NCBI GenBank assembly: GCA_043770215.1
Contig: JAYVIQ010000041.1
Coordinates: 1 to 38,782 of the forward strand
Direction of reading: 5' to 3'
DNA: 38,782 nucleotides
Origin: JAYVIQ01 sp043770215
Lineage (GTDB): Bacteria > Bacteroidota > Bacteroidia > Cytophagales > JAAEPT01
How positions within the stretch are numbered: the first letter of the stretch is position 1; each line of letters starts with the position of its first letter. A program made the position numbers and the translations under genes. This document shows, one piece after another, positions 1-7,927 of this stretch. The notes beneath the pieces are model-generated. The model made no database searches and was not told the DNA's origin. It was given only the letters and a program-made list of their open reading frames with translations.

Positions 1-94
1 AACTTGGCTAATTTGTCAAGGAGGGTACTCCTATGGTTTTACTTTATTTTGAAGTATAAAAATAATCAGGGTTTACTTTTTCAGTAGACCCTAA
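1..94. mobile_element. Tip of an insertion sequence (left window end)
   Basis: These 94 bases recur exactly, in reverse orientation, at 38687-38780. The inward tip forms an imperfect 10-bp hairpin (68-77 with 83-92, one G-T pair). A second small hairpin lies at 19-23/28-32. Reading rightward, frame 1 stays open from base 1 to a TAG at 85-87, so this could be the last codons of a transposase, but that is weak. Matches longer than a typical inverted repeat mean both window ends show the same end of the element. The tip resembles what I remember of IS1182-like termini; the family is not established. No transposase core is visible. Confidence 0.7.
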
Positions 95-95
95 A

Positions 96-263
96 TATAA
101 ATTGTTTAAATGTATGACTCCTTTCAAAAAATGGATGCCCCTAGATAAAAAAGCGTACACACTAGATGTTGTAAGTGTTCAGAAAATAGAACTTAGTAGA
201 GAAGAAAACGCAACCTATTTTTTTGAACCTTCCGAAACGTTAATTTATGTGGAAGAGCTTTAG
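96..263 (+). pseudogene. 3' fragment of an unrecognised gene cut at the IS junction
   Basis: An open frame runs rightward out of the IS tip and ends with TAG at 261-263, only 3 bases before the stop codon of the convergent gene at 267. The first ATG is at 114, giving 49 residues ending in YVEEL. The frame is also open upstream of that ATG, back into the repeat (stop at 63-65). The tight convergent stops and lack of a promoter suggest the C-terminal remnant of a longer protein interrupted by the IS. It could instead be a chance frame. I do not recognise the sequence. Confidence 0.4.
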
Positions 264-266
264 TAT

Positions 267-1223
267 TTATTTTGTTGTAGGCATTGCAGGAGCTGGGTAA
301 TATTTATACAAATAGTGCGTGATGTAAACTAATTTTTGATCTTTACCCTCATAGATCTTCACAAACTCTAGGTTTTTTTTGGCGTCATAAAAATACCTCC
401 AGGCATAACTTATGTCTCCTCTAAAATTATATTTTAAGATGGTTTTTATCATTTTGTCTTCCGTATATGCGTATTCAAACCACTCATAAGCAATGTTTTC
501 TAAAGAATACTCAGTTTCTTTTATTTTATTGCCAGCAGAATCATATTCAAATTCAAAAGTGTACCCTTGCAATTTATCAGTTTTGTTTTTTTCTTTAATA
601 AGGTGGCCAACAGAATCATAATCAAATTCTTTTTCTAAAGAGATGCCCTTAGAAGCATATAGCTCCTTTTTTAGTAGATTTTTAGTAGCGTAGATGTAGT
701 TGTAAGTATACACCTTTTCTTTGTTTGCAGCGTATTTTGTTTTTTCTATTAGATTAGACTTAGCATCATATTTATACTCTATTTCATATTTAGAACTATC
801 TAAAATAGAACTTTTTCTAATTTTTTTTCCTTCTTTAGAATAGCTAACGGTGTATTTCTCAATCAACTTGTCATAGCCTTTGTACTCAAATCCAGTAGTA
901 ATTTGGTTGTTTTTTGAGTATTTAAGGACCGTTCTGCTTACGGGCTCGCTTTTTGCGTTGTAGTCTATAAGTGTAGTCATGTTGCCATTTTCATCAAACA
1001 ACCGTGTAGATTTTTTAGTGCCAATATCCAATGCCTTTCCATATTGGTCTATACCATACCCCATTAATGTTTCAGTAGAAACACGTGTTTTTTTATATTG
1101 CTTACTTTCATCTAAACCTTGGTCTTGCCCCAAAACGGTAAGCCCAATAGATAAAAAAATCAAGGTAATAAAGTAATGAGTCCAACTTTTTTTAGTTAGG
1201 CCTTCTTTTGTAAATGATTTCAT
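267..1223 (-). CDS. Secreted YD/RHS-repeat-like protein, function unknown
   Basis: The 318-residue product begins with a basic stretch and a hydrophobic segment (about residues 16-32), followed by a likely signal cleavage near LGQ. The mature part is a series of Tyr-rich strands with a recurring pattern of the type YDxxGxxIxE, for example YDAKSNLIEK, YDSVGHLIKE and YDSAGNKIKE. This is the signature of short YD (RHS-like) repeats that form beta-sheet shells or rods. It is far too short for an RHS toxin, has no toxin tip and has no DPxG core motif. The ATG lies 3 bases after the stop of the dehydrogenase gene upstream, so the two are probably co-transcribed. A periplasmic or surface location is inferred; the role is unknown. 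Confidence 0.7.
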   Translation of the reverse strand: MKSFTKEGLTKKSWTHYFITLIFLSIGLTVLGQDQGLDESKQYKKTRVSTETLMGYGIDQYGKALDIGTKKSTRLFDENGNMTTLIDYNAKSEPVSRTVLKYSKNNQITTGFEYKGYDKLIEKYTVSYSKEGKKIRKSSILDSSKYEIEYKYDAKSNLIEKTKYAANKEKVYTYNYIYATKNLLKKELYASKGISLEKEFDYDSVGHLIKEKNKTDKLQGYTFEFEYDSAGNKIKETEYSLENIAYEWFEYAYTEDKMIKTILKYNFRGDISYAWRYFYDAKKNLEFVKIYEGKDQKLVYITHYLYKYYPAPAMPTTK

Positions 1224-1226
1224 AAA

Positions 1227-2813
1227 TTATGATTTAAAACTTTTTAGAGAGAGTAAATATGAGAGGTAAGTAGATTTTTTATCCAGAACAACTCCTTTTG
1301 ATTCTAAGAAAGTGTAGACAGCATCTAAATAAAAAAAACTTAATTCAAAATCAAAATAAGCCACTTGAGTTCTGTGAATTAAAAAGTCTATTGGGTTACA
1401 TATCATCTCATTTTCCAAACAATAGCTTAAACTTTTACCTAAAAAGATAGGTAAACCTTCTACCTCTTCATAATCTAAAACGGCATAAGCTTGTGATCCA
1501 AACCAGTGATACAAACGCTCTGCGCTTAGCTGATCTAGGTCGTTTTTTAAGGCAAATTCAATGAATTCACTCTCTGGTCTGCTATCAAAACCCAAAAATT
1601 TTATTTTGTCGCTAGAGCATTTTTCAAATTGTTTTTCTAGTCTTTTTTGAACCAAATTCACAACTTTTTCAGCCATTTTTCTATAGCCTGTTAACTTGCC
1701 TCCGGCTATGGCTATTAAATTAGAGTCCGTTTCAAAAATCTCATCTTTTCTAGAAATTTCACCTTCTCCTTTTCCTTCCTGCAATACAAGGGGTCTAAGC
1801 CCAGCCCAAGCCCCTTTTACATCTTTTACATATAAATTGGCATGTTCAAAATTTTTATTTAGTGCATTTAATAGGTAGTTCACATCCTCTAAATCTATGC
1901 TTGGGTTGGTTTTGTCTGCGGTATAAAAAGTGTCTGTAGTACCTACATATACATTATCAAATTTAGGAATTGCAAAAACCATTCTACCATCACCAACCTC
2001 AAAATAAACAGCGTTTTCTAAACTAAATACAGATTTAGATAAAACGATATGCACACCTTTTGTCAGGACAACTTTGTTGGGCGCTTTAGCATTGTCTAGT
2101 TGCATTATGCCATCTGTCCAAGGGCCAACAGCAGATACGCAGGTCTTTGTACGTATTCTTATTTCTCTGCCGGTAAGCACATCCAACACGTTTACTGCAG
2201 AAATAGCATTTTGAGTATATTCAAAACCAAGTACTTTGGTATAATTTAGAGCTATTGCACCCAAAGAAACTGCTTTTTTTAGATTTTCTAGCACCAACCT
2301 AGAATCATTTGTTTTGTATTCAAAATAGATTACACCACCCAGCAAACCATCTTTTTTTATGCTAGGTACTAGTGTTATAACATCACGTTTTCTGAGTATT
2401 TTATGTTTAAATTTAGATTCTACGTTTGCCAAAAATTCATAGGCAATCATAGCTAATTTAGCAGAAAATTTACCCATGCTACCACCAACTACAAACGGGA
2501 TTATTACCTCAGTGGGTTGAGTAAGGTGTGGGGCGTTTTTGTACAAAGTATTTCTTTCCTTGCCTACTTCTGCCACAAGTCTTAAATCTCCTTGTTTTAG
2601 GTACCTCAAGCCGCCATGTATTAGTTTTGTACTCCTGCTAGATGTTCCCTGAGAGAAATCCTGCATTTCTACCAAACAGGCTTTCATACCTCTACTTTGT
2701 GCGTCTAGTAAAGCTCCAGCCCCAGTTACTCCACCACCTATTATAAGTACATCAAACTCCTCTGATAGTAATTGATCTAAAAAATATTGACGATTAGAAA
2801 ACGAAAATTTCAT
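1227..2813 (-). CDS. glpD: FAD-dependent glycerol-3-phosphate dehydrogenase
   Basis: The protein oxidises sn-glycerol 3-phosphate to dihydroxyacetone phosphate at the membrane and feeds electrons to the quinone pool. An N-terminal Rossmann motif GGGVTGAG lies near residues 26-33, with an acidic residue about 20 positions later for the ribose of FAD. The family blocks GTSSRSTK (about 56-63) and HGGLRYL (about 66-72) follow, and GGKLTGYR lies near 370. The C-terminal helical domain is present, and 528 residues is normal. I place the start at the ATG at 2813; a GTG two codons upstream (2819) is also in frame. No glycerol kinase or facilitator gene is nearby. It heads a leftward pair with the YD-repeat gene. 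Confidence 0.9.
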   Translation of the reverse strand: MKFSFSNRQYFLDQLLSEEFDVLIIGGGVTGAGALLDAQSRGMKACLVEMQDFSQGTSSRSTKLIHGGLRYLKQGDLRLVAEVGKERNTLYKNAPHLTQPTEVIIPFVVGGSMGKFSAKLAMIAYEFLANVESKFKHKILRKRDVITLVPSIKKDGLLGGVIYFEYKTNDSRLVLENLKKAVSLGAIALNYTKVLGFEYTQNAISAVNVLDVLTGREIRIRTKTCVSAVGPWTDGIMQLDNAKAPNKVVLTKGVHIVLSKSVFSLENAVYFEVGDGRMVFAIPKFDNVYVGTTDTFYTADKTNPSIDLEDVNYLLNALNKNFEHANLYVKDVKGAWAGLRPLVLQEGKGEGEISRKDEIFETDSNLIAIAGGKLTGYRKMAEKVVNLVQKRLEKQFEKCSSDKIKFLGFDSRPESEFIEFALKNDLDQLSAERLYHWFGSQAYAVLDYEEVEGLPIFLGKSLSYCLENEMICNPIDFLIHRTQVAYFDFELSFFYLDAVYTFLESKGVVLDKKSTYLSYLLSLKSFKS

Positions 2814-3054
2814 GAACACAAATTTTTATGCATCCAAATTAGCACAAATTGGTTTAATACCGAATCTTTTTTCCTTTTGTTTTACTTAATTAGTACATCT
2901 AAGCGCTTATAAATCATGAGGAATTTATGTTTGTGTGCTAGATGTAAATTAGGGAGCTACGTGTTAAGAAGATGTTTAATTGCTACTTTTACGTATAAAT
3001 ATCCTTACTCTTACTTTGGTTTCAAAAACAAATTAAAAGAATTACTAGAGCAAA

Positions 3055-3145
3055 CCCACGCTATAAAAAAGCGTGGTCGGGCTGTTACGCTCTCGCTTTT
3101 TTGCTTAAAAATGCAAAAAGAGCTCCACTTCCATCCCTTTTGCGC
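3055..3145. repeat. Structured intergenic repeat of flavobacterial type
   Basis: The element starts with a perfect 7-bp stem (3056-3062 with 3070-3076), continues into GTCGGGCT, then a second stem joining 3089-3092 plus 3098-3104 to 3113-3119 plus 3120-3123, and ends with ATCCC followed by GCGC. Read on the minus strand it ends in AGCCCGACC followed by a T-rich hairpin. From memory, sequences of this layout (AGCCCGACC with a variable inner hairpin and a GGGAT start) are scattered between genes in many flavobacterial genomes. Only one copy lies in this window, so its repeat status rests on recollection. Confidence 0.5.
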
Positions 3146-3422
3146 ATAATTTAGATAAGGTATTAATCTTTATTGATTTAAAGTAGTATTTTTAAATTAT
3201 GTTTTTTTTTTCAAAAGCACATTTTTATTTTAGAAAATATCAAGGCTAAGATTTCTGCCCAAGAAACCATTGCTTATGCTTAATATTTCATATATAGCAT
3301 GGTTAAGGCTATGGTTAGAGATAAATGAGACCACAAAAATGACTATACAATTTCACTCTGCATTCAAATAATTCTTTATTAATAACACATACTATTCATT
3401 ATCATAATCTTTATATTTCTAG

Positions 3423-3430
3423 TATATTTG
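3423..3430 (+). promoter_or_regulatory. Possible -7 element for the M1 peptidase gene
   Basis: TATATTTG fits the Bacteroidota -7 consensus TAnnTTTG and lies 25 bases before the peptidase ATG. There is no TTTG at the expected distance upstream, so this is a partial match. Confidence 0.35.
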
Positions 3431-3455
3431 GCTCTATTAAACTAGAATCTATAAA

Positions 3456-6152
3456 ATGATGTTCAAAATCAATCCAAAATACACATATGTTTTCCTAGTA
3501 TGCATTACTTTTTTAGGAGTAAATGCTTGCAAAACTAAAAAGATAAGTAAAGACCAGCCAACAGCAGAAGTAGAAACACAATTGGAAAAATCTAAAACAG
3601 AAAAGAGTATTAAGCCAGCTTATGTATTAGAGAATCAGCCTTATCAGCCTACCAAATCCATGGTCAATGATTTAATCCATACCAAATTGAGCGTTTCCTT
3701 TGATTGGCAAAAACAACATTTATTTGGTGAGGCAGAATTAACTATTGCGCCATATTTTTACCCTCAAGATAACGTTACTTTAGATGCAAAAGGATTTGAT
3801 ATACAGGAAGTTGCATTAATCAAAAACAATCAGAAACAAGTACTAACCTACACATACAAAGATTCATTGTATTTGATTGTACAATTAGATAAAAAATACC
3901 TTAAAGGAGAAAAATATCAACTCTTTATAAAGTATACAGCCAAGCCAAATGAATTGAATTTAAAGTCTGGTTCAGGTGCAATTTCGGATGATAAAGGGCT
4001 TTATTTTATAAATCCTCTAGGTACAGATACCACAAAACCAAGACAAATCTGGACACAAGGCGAAACAGAATCTAGCTCATGCTGGTTCCCAACATTTGAT
4101 CAGCCCAATGAAAAAACAACGGAAGAAATAGCAATAACAGTAGATAATAAATTTGTAACATTATCTAACGGGATTATGGAAGCTCAGATGAGCCATGAAG
4201 ACGGTACCAGAACAGATTATTGGATACAATCAAAACCACATGCACCTTATTTATTTATGATGGCAATAGGAGAGTTTGCTGTAATCTATGATTCGTGGTT
4301 GCCACCATCTACAGGAGAGAAAATAGAAGTGAATTATTATGTAGAAAAAGATTTTGAACCCTACGCAAAAAAGATTTTTGGAAACACTCCAGAGATGTTA
4401 GGGTTTTTCTCCAAAAAACTAGGGTATGAATATCCCTGGGATAAATATTCGCAAATAGTTGTAAGAGATTATGTATCTGGAGCTATGGAAAATACATCTG
4501 CCGCTATTTTTATGGAAGCATTACAGCTTACAGACAGAGAACTATTAGATAAAAATTGGGATTACATCATTGCCCATGAATTATTCCATCATTGGTTTGG
4601 AGATTTAGTTACCTGCGAGTCATGGGGTAATTTAGCACTTAACGAGAGTTTTGCAAACTATTCAGAATACCTCTGGTACGAGTATAAGTTTGGTAAAGAC
4701 TACGCAGATGCTCACCGCCAAGAAGAACTCAACGATTACCTACATGAATCAGAAAAAAAACAAGTGCCAATAGTGCGTTCAAACTATGTACACCGTATGG
4801 ATATGTTTGATAGCCACTCGTATGCCAAAGGGGGCTTAGTTTTACATATGCTCAGAAACCAAATTGGCGACGAAGCATTTTTTCAGTCATTACGTAATTA
4901 TTTACACAAAAATGAGTTTACAGACGTAGAGTTAGACGAGCTACGCTTAGCATTTGAAGAAACAACAGGATTAGATTTAAAACTATTTTTCAATCAATGG
5001 TTTCTAAGTCCAGGTCACCCCAGTCTACTAATAGAAGAGGAGTACAAAAAAGATACTTTATCAGTTACCATAACCCAAAGACAAGATTCGCTATACACAC
5101 CCTTTTATCACATACCCACTAGCTTAGAGGTGATGGTAGAAGGCATTAAGCAAAAAGTGCCTTTAAAAATAGAAGGCAAAGTCACTAAAATAAAGATTCC
5201 GTTATCAAAAGAACCTGAATACGTCCTTTTTGATCCGGAAAAAACATTGTTGGCAATAGTAGAGCATGCAAATTCTACAGAAAGAAACAGTAAAATACTA
5301 TCCTCAGGAGTCAATTTTCAATCTAGGTATGATGCATTAGACCAGCTTTTGATGGATTTCGCAAACTCAAATTACGCACTCAAGTCACCTGCAGAAGCAA
5401 CAAAAGCAGGTTTATCTATTTCAAAATTAGATAGCTTAAATACTGTAGTTTTAAATAAGTTTATTGAAGCATTAGCAGATCCTTCAGAAAACATAAAACG
5501 CTTAAGCTTAGAAACACTAAAGTCTTATCAAGATAAGAAAAAAGAAGAATTAAGAGATAAATATCTTTATTTAATCAGAAATGACTCAGCATCTTCTGTA
5601 AGGGCGGCTGCGCTAGCAAATTTAGCCGCTATTGTAAAAAAAGAAGATGTAAATCAATTAGAAATTCAAGCTGTAAAGCAAGCCTTAGAAGATCCTTCTT
5701 ACCAAGTTTTAGGAGAGGCTCTGCTTGCCGGAATGAGTTTAGAACTCCAAGGCATAGATTCCACTGTTCAAAAGTACATAAACTCAGACAAAACAAATAT
5801 TGTAAAAGCCATAGGTAAGTTTTTTGTTAAAACAGGAGAAAAAACAAAAGACCAATGGGCAATAAATGCATTCAATAAAATAAATTCAAGTGATTTAATA
5901 AGTCTTATAGACATGTTTGCGGAGATTTCTAAAACCTCAGAAATAGGATCTCAAAAAAAATTAGTATATTTTTTTTATGATCAAGGAATAAATGGAGATA
6001 ATATTTACACAAGATACACCTGCTATAGAATTTTGCATGCAATAGATAACCTAGAGGGAGTCAGAGCTTTACGTCAGGAAGTTATAGCCAAAGAGGCGAG
6101 TACAATGCTTCTTGGAGTCTACAAAAGTTGGGAATCTTCATTAAACAAATAA
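3456..6152 (+). CDS. M1-family zinc aminopeptidase, lipoprotein
   Basis: This 898-residue protein is a gluzincin of the M1 family, which removes N-terminal residues from peptides. The substrate-anchoring GAMEN motif is at 342-346. The zinc site is HELFHH at 374-379 with the third ligand Glu397 in NESFANY, so HExxH-x18-E is complete. An N-terminal hydrophobic stretch ends in a Cys at residue 25 (VNAC), indicating a lipoprotein. The residues after it are basic rather than acidic, so I would not assume surface export. From about 620 on the sequence becomes a series of helical pairs (HEAT-like). The flanking gap and tRNA promoter make it a single-gene unit. A second ATG one codon later could also serve as start. 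Confidence 0.93.
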   Translation: MMFKINPKYTYVFLVCITFLGVNACKTKKISKDQPTAEVETQLEKSKTEKSIKPAYVLENQPYQPTKSMVNDLIHTKLSVSFDWQKQHLFGEAELTIAPYFYPQDNVTLDAKGFDIQEVALIKNNQKQVLTYTYKDSLYLIVQLDKKYLKGEKYQLFIKYTAKPNELNLKSGSGAISDDKGLYFINPLGTDTTKPRQIWTQGETESSSCWFPTFDQPNEKTTEEIAITVDNKFVTLSNGIMEAQMSHEDGTRTDYWIQSKPHAPYLFMMAIGEFAVIYDSWLPPSTGEKIEVNYYVEKDFEPYAKKIFGNTPEMLGFFSKKLGYEYPWDKYSQIVVRDYVSGAMENTSAAIFMEALQLTDRELLDKNWDYIIAHELFHHWFGDLVTCESWGNLALNESFANYSEYLWYEYKFGKDYADAHRQEELNDYLHESEKKQVPIVRSNYVHRMDMFDSHSYAKGGLVLHMLRNQIGDEAFFQSLRNYLHKNEFTDVELDELRLAFEETTGLDLKLFFNQWFLSPGHPSLLIEEEYKKDTLSVTITQRQDSLYTPFYHIPTSLEVMVEGIKQKVPLKIEGKVTKIKIPLSKEPEYVLFDPEKTLLAIVEHANSTERNSKILSSGVNFQSRYDALDQLLMDFANSNYALKSPAEATKAGLSISKLDSLNTVVLNKFIEALADPSENIKRLSLETLKSYQDKKKEELRDKYLYLIRNDSASSVRAAALANLAAIVKKEDVNQLEIQAVKQALEDPSYQVLGEALLAGMSLELQGIDSTVQKYINSDKTNIVKAIGKFFVKTGEKTKDQWAINAFNKINSSDLISLIDMFAEISKTSEIGSQKKLVYFFYDQGINGDNIYTRYTCYRILHAIDNLEGVRALRQEVIAKEASTMLLGVYKSWESSLNK

Positions 6153-6179
6153 AATTTATAATAAAAATTCTTCTAAAAG

Positions 6180-6210
6180 TTTGATACTAAAAAATTAACT
6201 ACTAAATTTG
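6180..6210 (+). promoter_or_regulatory. Promoter of the tRNA-Tyr/Gly/Thr-tuf unit
   Basis: TTTG (6180-6183) is followed after exactly 19 bases by TAAATTTG (6203-6210). This matches the Bacteroidota housekeeping promoter. It lies 63 bases before the first tRNA, and transcription should begin a few bases after 6210. Confidence 0.75.
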
Positions 6211-6273
6211 CAAACCTATTTACAATGAGAGTTGAAGATAGAACTTTAATAAAGTGTTTTAAAGTAGCAAAAT

Positions 6274-6355
6274 GGGGAGATACTCAAGCGGCCAACGAGG
6301 GCGGACTGTAAATCCGCTGATTTCATCTTCACAGGTTCGAATCCTGTTCTCCCCA
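6274..6355 (+). tRNA. tRNA-Tyr (GTA)
   Basis: This is an 82-base class II tRNA with a long variable arm. The acceptor strands GGGGAGA and TCTCCCC pair perfectly. The anticodon loop CTGTAAA carries GTA (6308-6310) on the stem GCGGA/TCCGC. The T-loop is GGTTCGAATCC. The discriminator is A and CCA is not encoded. It is the first gene of the unit. Confidence 0.97.
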
Positions 6356-6380
6356 CAAATAAGAATTCCCTAGTTAAGGG

Positions 6381-6402
6381 TTGTTTAAGTTATTTTAAAC
6401 AA
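6381..6402 (+). other. Hairpin in the tRNA-Tyr/tRNA-Gly spacer
   Basis: TTGTTTAA (6381-6388) pairs perfectly with TTAAACAA (6395-6402) around a 6-base loop, ending 3 bases before tRNA-Gly. No T-tract follows, so it looks like a processing spacer rather than a terminator. Confidence 0.5.
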
Positions 6403-6405
6403 TTA

Positions 6406-6478
6406 GCGGGCGTAGCTCAGTTGGTAGAGCGATAGCCTTCCAAGCTATAGGTCGCGTGTTCGAACCACGTCGCCCGCT
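6406..6478 (+). tRNA. tRNA-Gly (TCC)
   Basis: This is a 73-base tRNA. The acceptor GCGGGCG pairs with CGCCCGC. The anticodon stem ATAGC/GCTAT encloses CTTCCAA with TCC at 6439-6441. The D-arm AGCTCAGTTGGTAGAGC and the T-arm with TTCGAAC are standard. The discriminator T is followed by CCA (6479-6481), so CCA happens to be encoded here, unlike in the tRNA-Tyr gene. Confidence 0.97.
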
Positions 6479-6479
6479 C

Positions 6480-6505
6480 CAATTTCAAGTTTCGATTTGA
6501 AATTG
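6480..6505 (+). other. Hairpin in the tRNA-Gly/tRNA-Thr spacer
   Basis: CAATTTCAA (6480-6488) pairs with TTGAAATTG (6497-6505), a perfect 9-bp stem filling nearly the whole spacer and ending directly before tRNA-Thr. It has no T-tract. Confidence 0.5.
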
Positions 6506-6506
6506 T

Positions 6507-6578
6507 GCCGATGTAGCTCAGGGGTAGAGCGCTTCCTTGGTAAGGAAGAGGTCGTGGGTTCAATTCCCATCGTTGGCT
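6507..6578 (+). tRNA. tRNA-Thr (GGT)
   Basis: This is a 72-base tRNA. The acceptor GCCGATG pairs with CGTTGGC using two G-U pairs. The anticodon stem CTTCC/GGAAG encloses TTGGTAA with GGT at 6539-6541. It lies 46 bases before tuf. The Tyr-Gly-Thr-tuf order matches the well-known tRNA-tufB unit of enterobacteria. Confidence 0.97.
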
Positions 6579-6624
6579 CTTATTTATATGTTGTAAGTAA
6601 AACGAATACAAACTTTAATTAAAA

Positions 6625-7809
6625 ATGGCTAAGGAAACGTTTAATCGTTCGAAACCACACGTAAACATTGGTACAATCGGACACGTCGATCACGGTAAGA
6701 CTACTCTTACTGCGGCAATCACTACAGTTCTAGCAGCAGCTGGTCTTTCAAAAGTAAGAGACTTTGCTTCTATAGATAATGCTCCAGAGGAAAAAGAGAG
6801 AGGTATTACAATAAATACATCTCACGTTGAGTACGAAACTGCGAACAGACACTACGCTCACGTAGACTGTCCAGGTCACGCCGATTATGTGAAAAACATG
6901 ATTACTGGTGCTGCTCAAATGGACGGTGCTATACTAGTTGTTGCGGCAACGGATGGTCCTATGCCTCAAACTAAAGAGCACATTTTGTTGGCTCGTCAAG
7001 TTGGTGTTCCTAAAATTGTTGTTTTCCTTAACAAAGTAGACATGGTAGACGATCCAGAATTGATCGAGCTTGTTGAAATGGAAGTAGCTGAAGAGTTAGA
7101 GAAAAACGGATTCATTGATTGTCCAATCATCAAAGGTTCTGCCTTAGGTGGATTAAATGGTGATGCAAAATGGTCTGAATCAATCATGGAATTAATGAAT
7201 GCAGTAGATTCACACATTCCACTTCCTCCAAGAGATGTAGACAAACCATTCTTGATGCCAGTAGAAGATGTATTTACGATCACAGGTCGTGGTACTGTAG
7301 CAACTGGTAGAATTGAAAAAGGTGTAGCAAACGTTGGAGATCCAGTTTCTATCATCGGTATGGGTGCAGTAGAAGGCTTAAGCTCTACAGTAACCGGTGT
7401 TGAGATGTTTAGAAAATTATTGGATAGAGGCGAAGCAGGTGACAACGTAGGTTTGTTGTTAAGAGGTATCGAGAAATCAGATATTAAAAGAGGTATGGTT
7501 ATATGTAAACCGAAATCGGTTTCTACTCATGCTAAATTTAAAGCTGAAGTTTATGTTCTTTCAAAAGAAGAAGGCGGAAGACATACACCATTCTTTAACA
7601 AATACCGTCCTCAGTTCTATTTCAGAACTACAGATGTTACTGGAGAGATTATGTTGCCAGAAGGTGTAGAAATGGTTATGCCAGGTGATAATTTAACAAT
7701 TTCAGTAGAGCTTCTTTCTGCAATAGCTATGGAACTAGGTCTTAAGTTCGCTATCCGTGAAGGTGGTAGAACTGTAGGTGCAGGTCAGGTAACTGAAATC
7801 ATAGCATAA
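6625..7809 (+). CDS. tuf: Elongation factor Tu
   Basis: EF-Tu delivers aminoacyl-tRNA to the ribosomal A site using GTP. The 394 residues are full length. Visible motifs are G1 GHVDHGKT (19-26), the switch I region ending RGITIN, G3 DCPGH, G4 NKVD and G5 GSAL, followed by the two beta-barrel domains ending VGAGQVTEI. The gene is the last of the tRNA-Tyr/Gly/Thr unit and is followed by a terminator. It is absent from its classical place after fusA, so it may be the only tuf copy; that cannot be proven from one window. Confidence 0.99.
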   Translation: MAKETFNRSKPHVNIGTIGHVDHGKTTLTAAITTVLAAAGLSKVRDFASIDNAPEEKERGITINTSHVEYETANRHYAHVDCPGHADYVKNMITGAAQMDGAILVVAATDGPMPQTKEHILLARQVGVPKIVVFLNKVDMVDDPELIELVEMEVAEELEKNGFIDCPIIKGSALGGLNGDAKWSESIMELMNAVDSHIPLPPRDVDKPFLMPVEDVFTITGRGTVATGRIEKGVANVGDPVSIIGMGAVEGLSSTVTGVEMFRKLLDRGEAGDNVGLLLRGIEKSDIKRGMVICKPKSVSTHAKFKAEVYVLSKEEGGRHTPFFNKYRPQFYFRTTDVTGEIMLPEGVEMVMPGDNLTISVELLSAIAMELGLKFAIREGGRTVGAGQVTEIIA

Positions 7810-7832
7810 GACTTAAATATAAAAAATATCAG

Positions 7833-7871
7833 ATGCGTTTCTATTTATTTAGAAGCGCATTTGTTTGTTTG
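7833..7871 (+). terminator. Terminator after tuf
   Basis: ATGCGTTTCTA (7833-7843) pairs with TAGAAGCGCAT (7850-7860), an 11-bp stem with one G-U pair and a 6-base loop, followed by TTGTTTGTTTG. The T-rich tail overlaps the -33 region of the next promoter, so the two units are packed end to end. Confidence 0.8.
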
Positions 7872-7891
7872 TATATTTTATAGTAATTTTG
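7860..7891 (+). promoter_or_regulatory. Promoter of the tRNA-Trp-secE-nusG-rplKAJL unit
   Basis: TAATTTTG (7884-7891) fits TAnnTTTG. The best -33 element is TTTG at 7860-7863, with a 20-base spacer, one more than in the other units here. It lies 32 bases before tRNA-Trp. Confidence 0.65.
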
Positions 7892-7895
7892 CAGT

Positions 7896-7927
7896 CCGTA
7901 AATTTAGCGGCTAAATAGTACTTACGG
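7896..7927 (+). promoter_or_regulatory. Leader hairpin overlapping the 5' end of tRNA-Trp
   Basis: ATTTAG (7902-7907) pairs with CTAAAT (7911-7916) around CGG. The adjoining CCGTAA (7896-7901) pairs with TTACGG (7922-7927). The last four bases of that strand are nucleotides 1-4 of tRNA-Trp, so this 12-bp, once-bulged stem competes with the tRNA acceptor stem. The pairing is seen in the sequence; a regulatory role is inferred. Confidence 0.4.

Larger units (their letters stand above)
2820..3455. other. 636-bp gene-free divergent region
   Basis: This stretch separates the leftward glpD unit from the rightward peptidase gene and should contain both promoters. It holds the structured repeat at 3055-3145 and a possible promoter element at 3423-3430. 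A 77-codon open frame (2916-3149) runs through the repeat and has no protein-like features, so I do not call it. The remainder (about 3150-3420) is AT-rich with no recognisable gene or RNA. Confidence 0.7.

Noticed and set aside
1..87. Calling a transposase gene at the left end
   Set aside because: Only about 28 codons are visible and no catalytic motif is present, so just the IS tip is annotated.
2916..3149. 77-codon rightward open frame before the M1 peptidase gene
   Set aside because: It reads through the structured intergenic repeat, has an odd Cys/Lys-rich composition and no recognisable protein pattern.
6417..6611. Leftward open frame across tRNA-Gly and tRNA-Thr
   Set aside because: The translation (with WELNPRPLPYQGSALPLSY) is the well-known false protein obtained by reading tRNA genes backwards.
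6996..7445. 149-codon antisense open frame in tuf
   Set aside because: It is a shadow of the strongly biased EF-Tu reading frame; the Ser/Pro/Thr-rich product matches no family.
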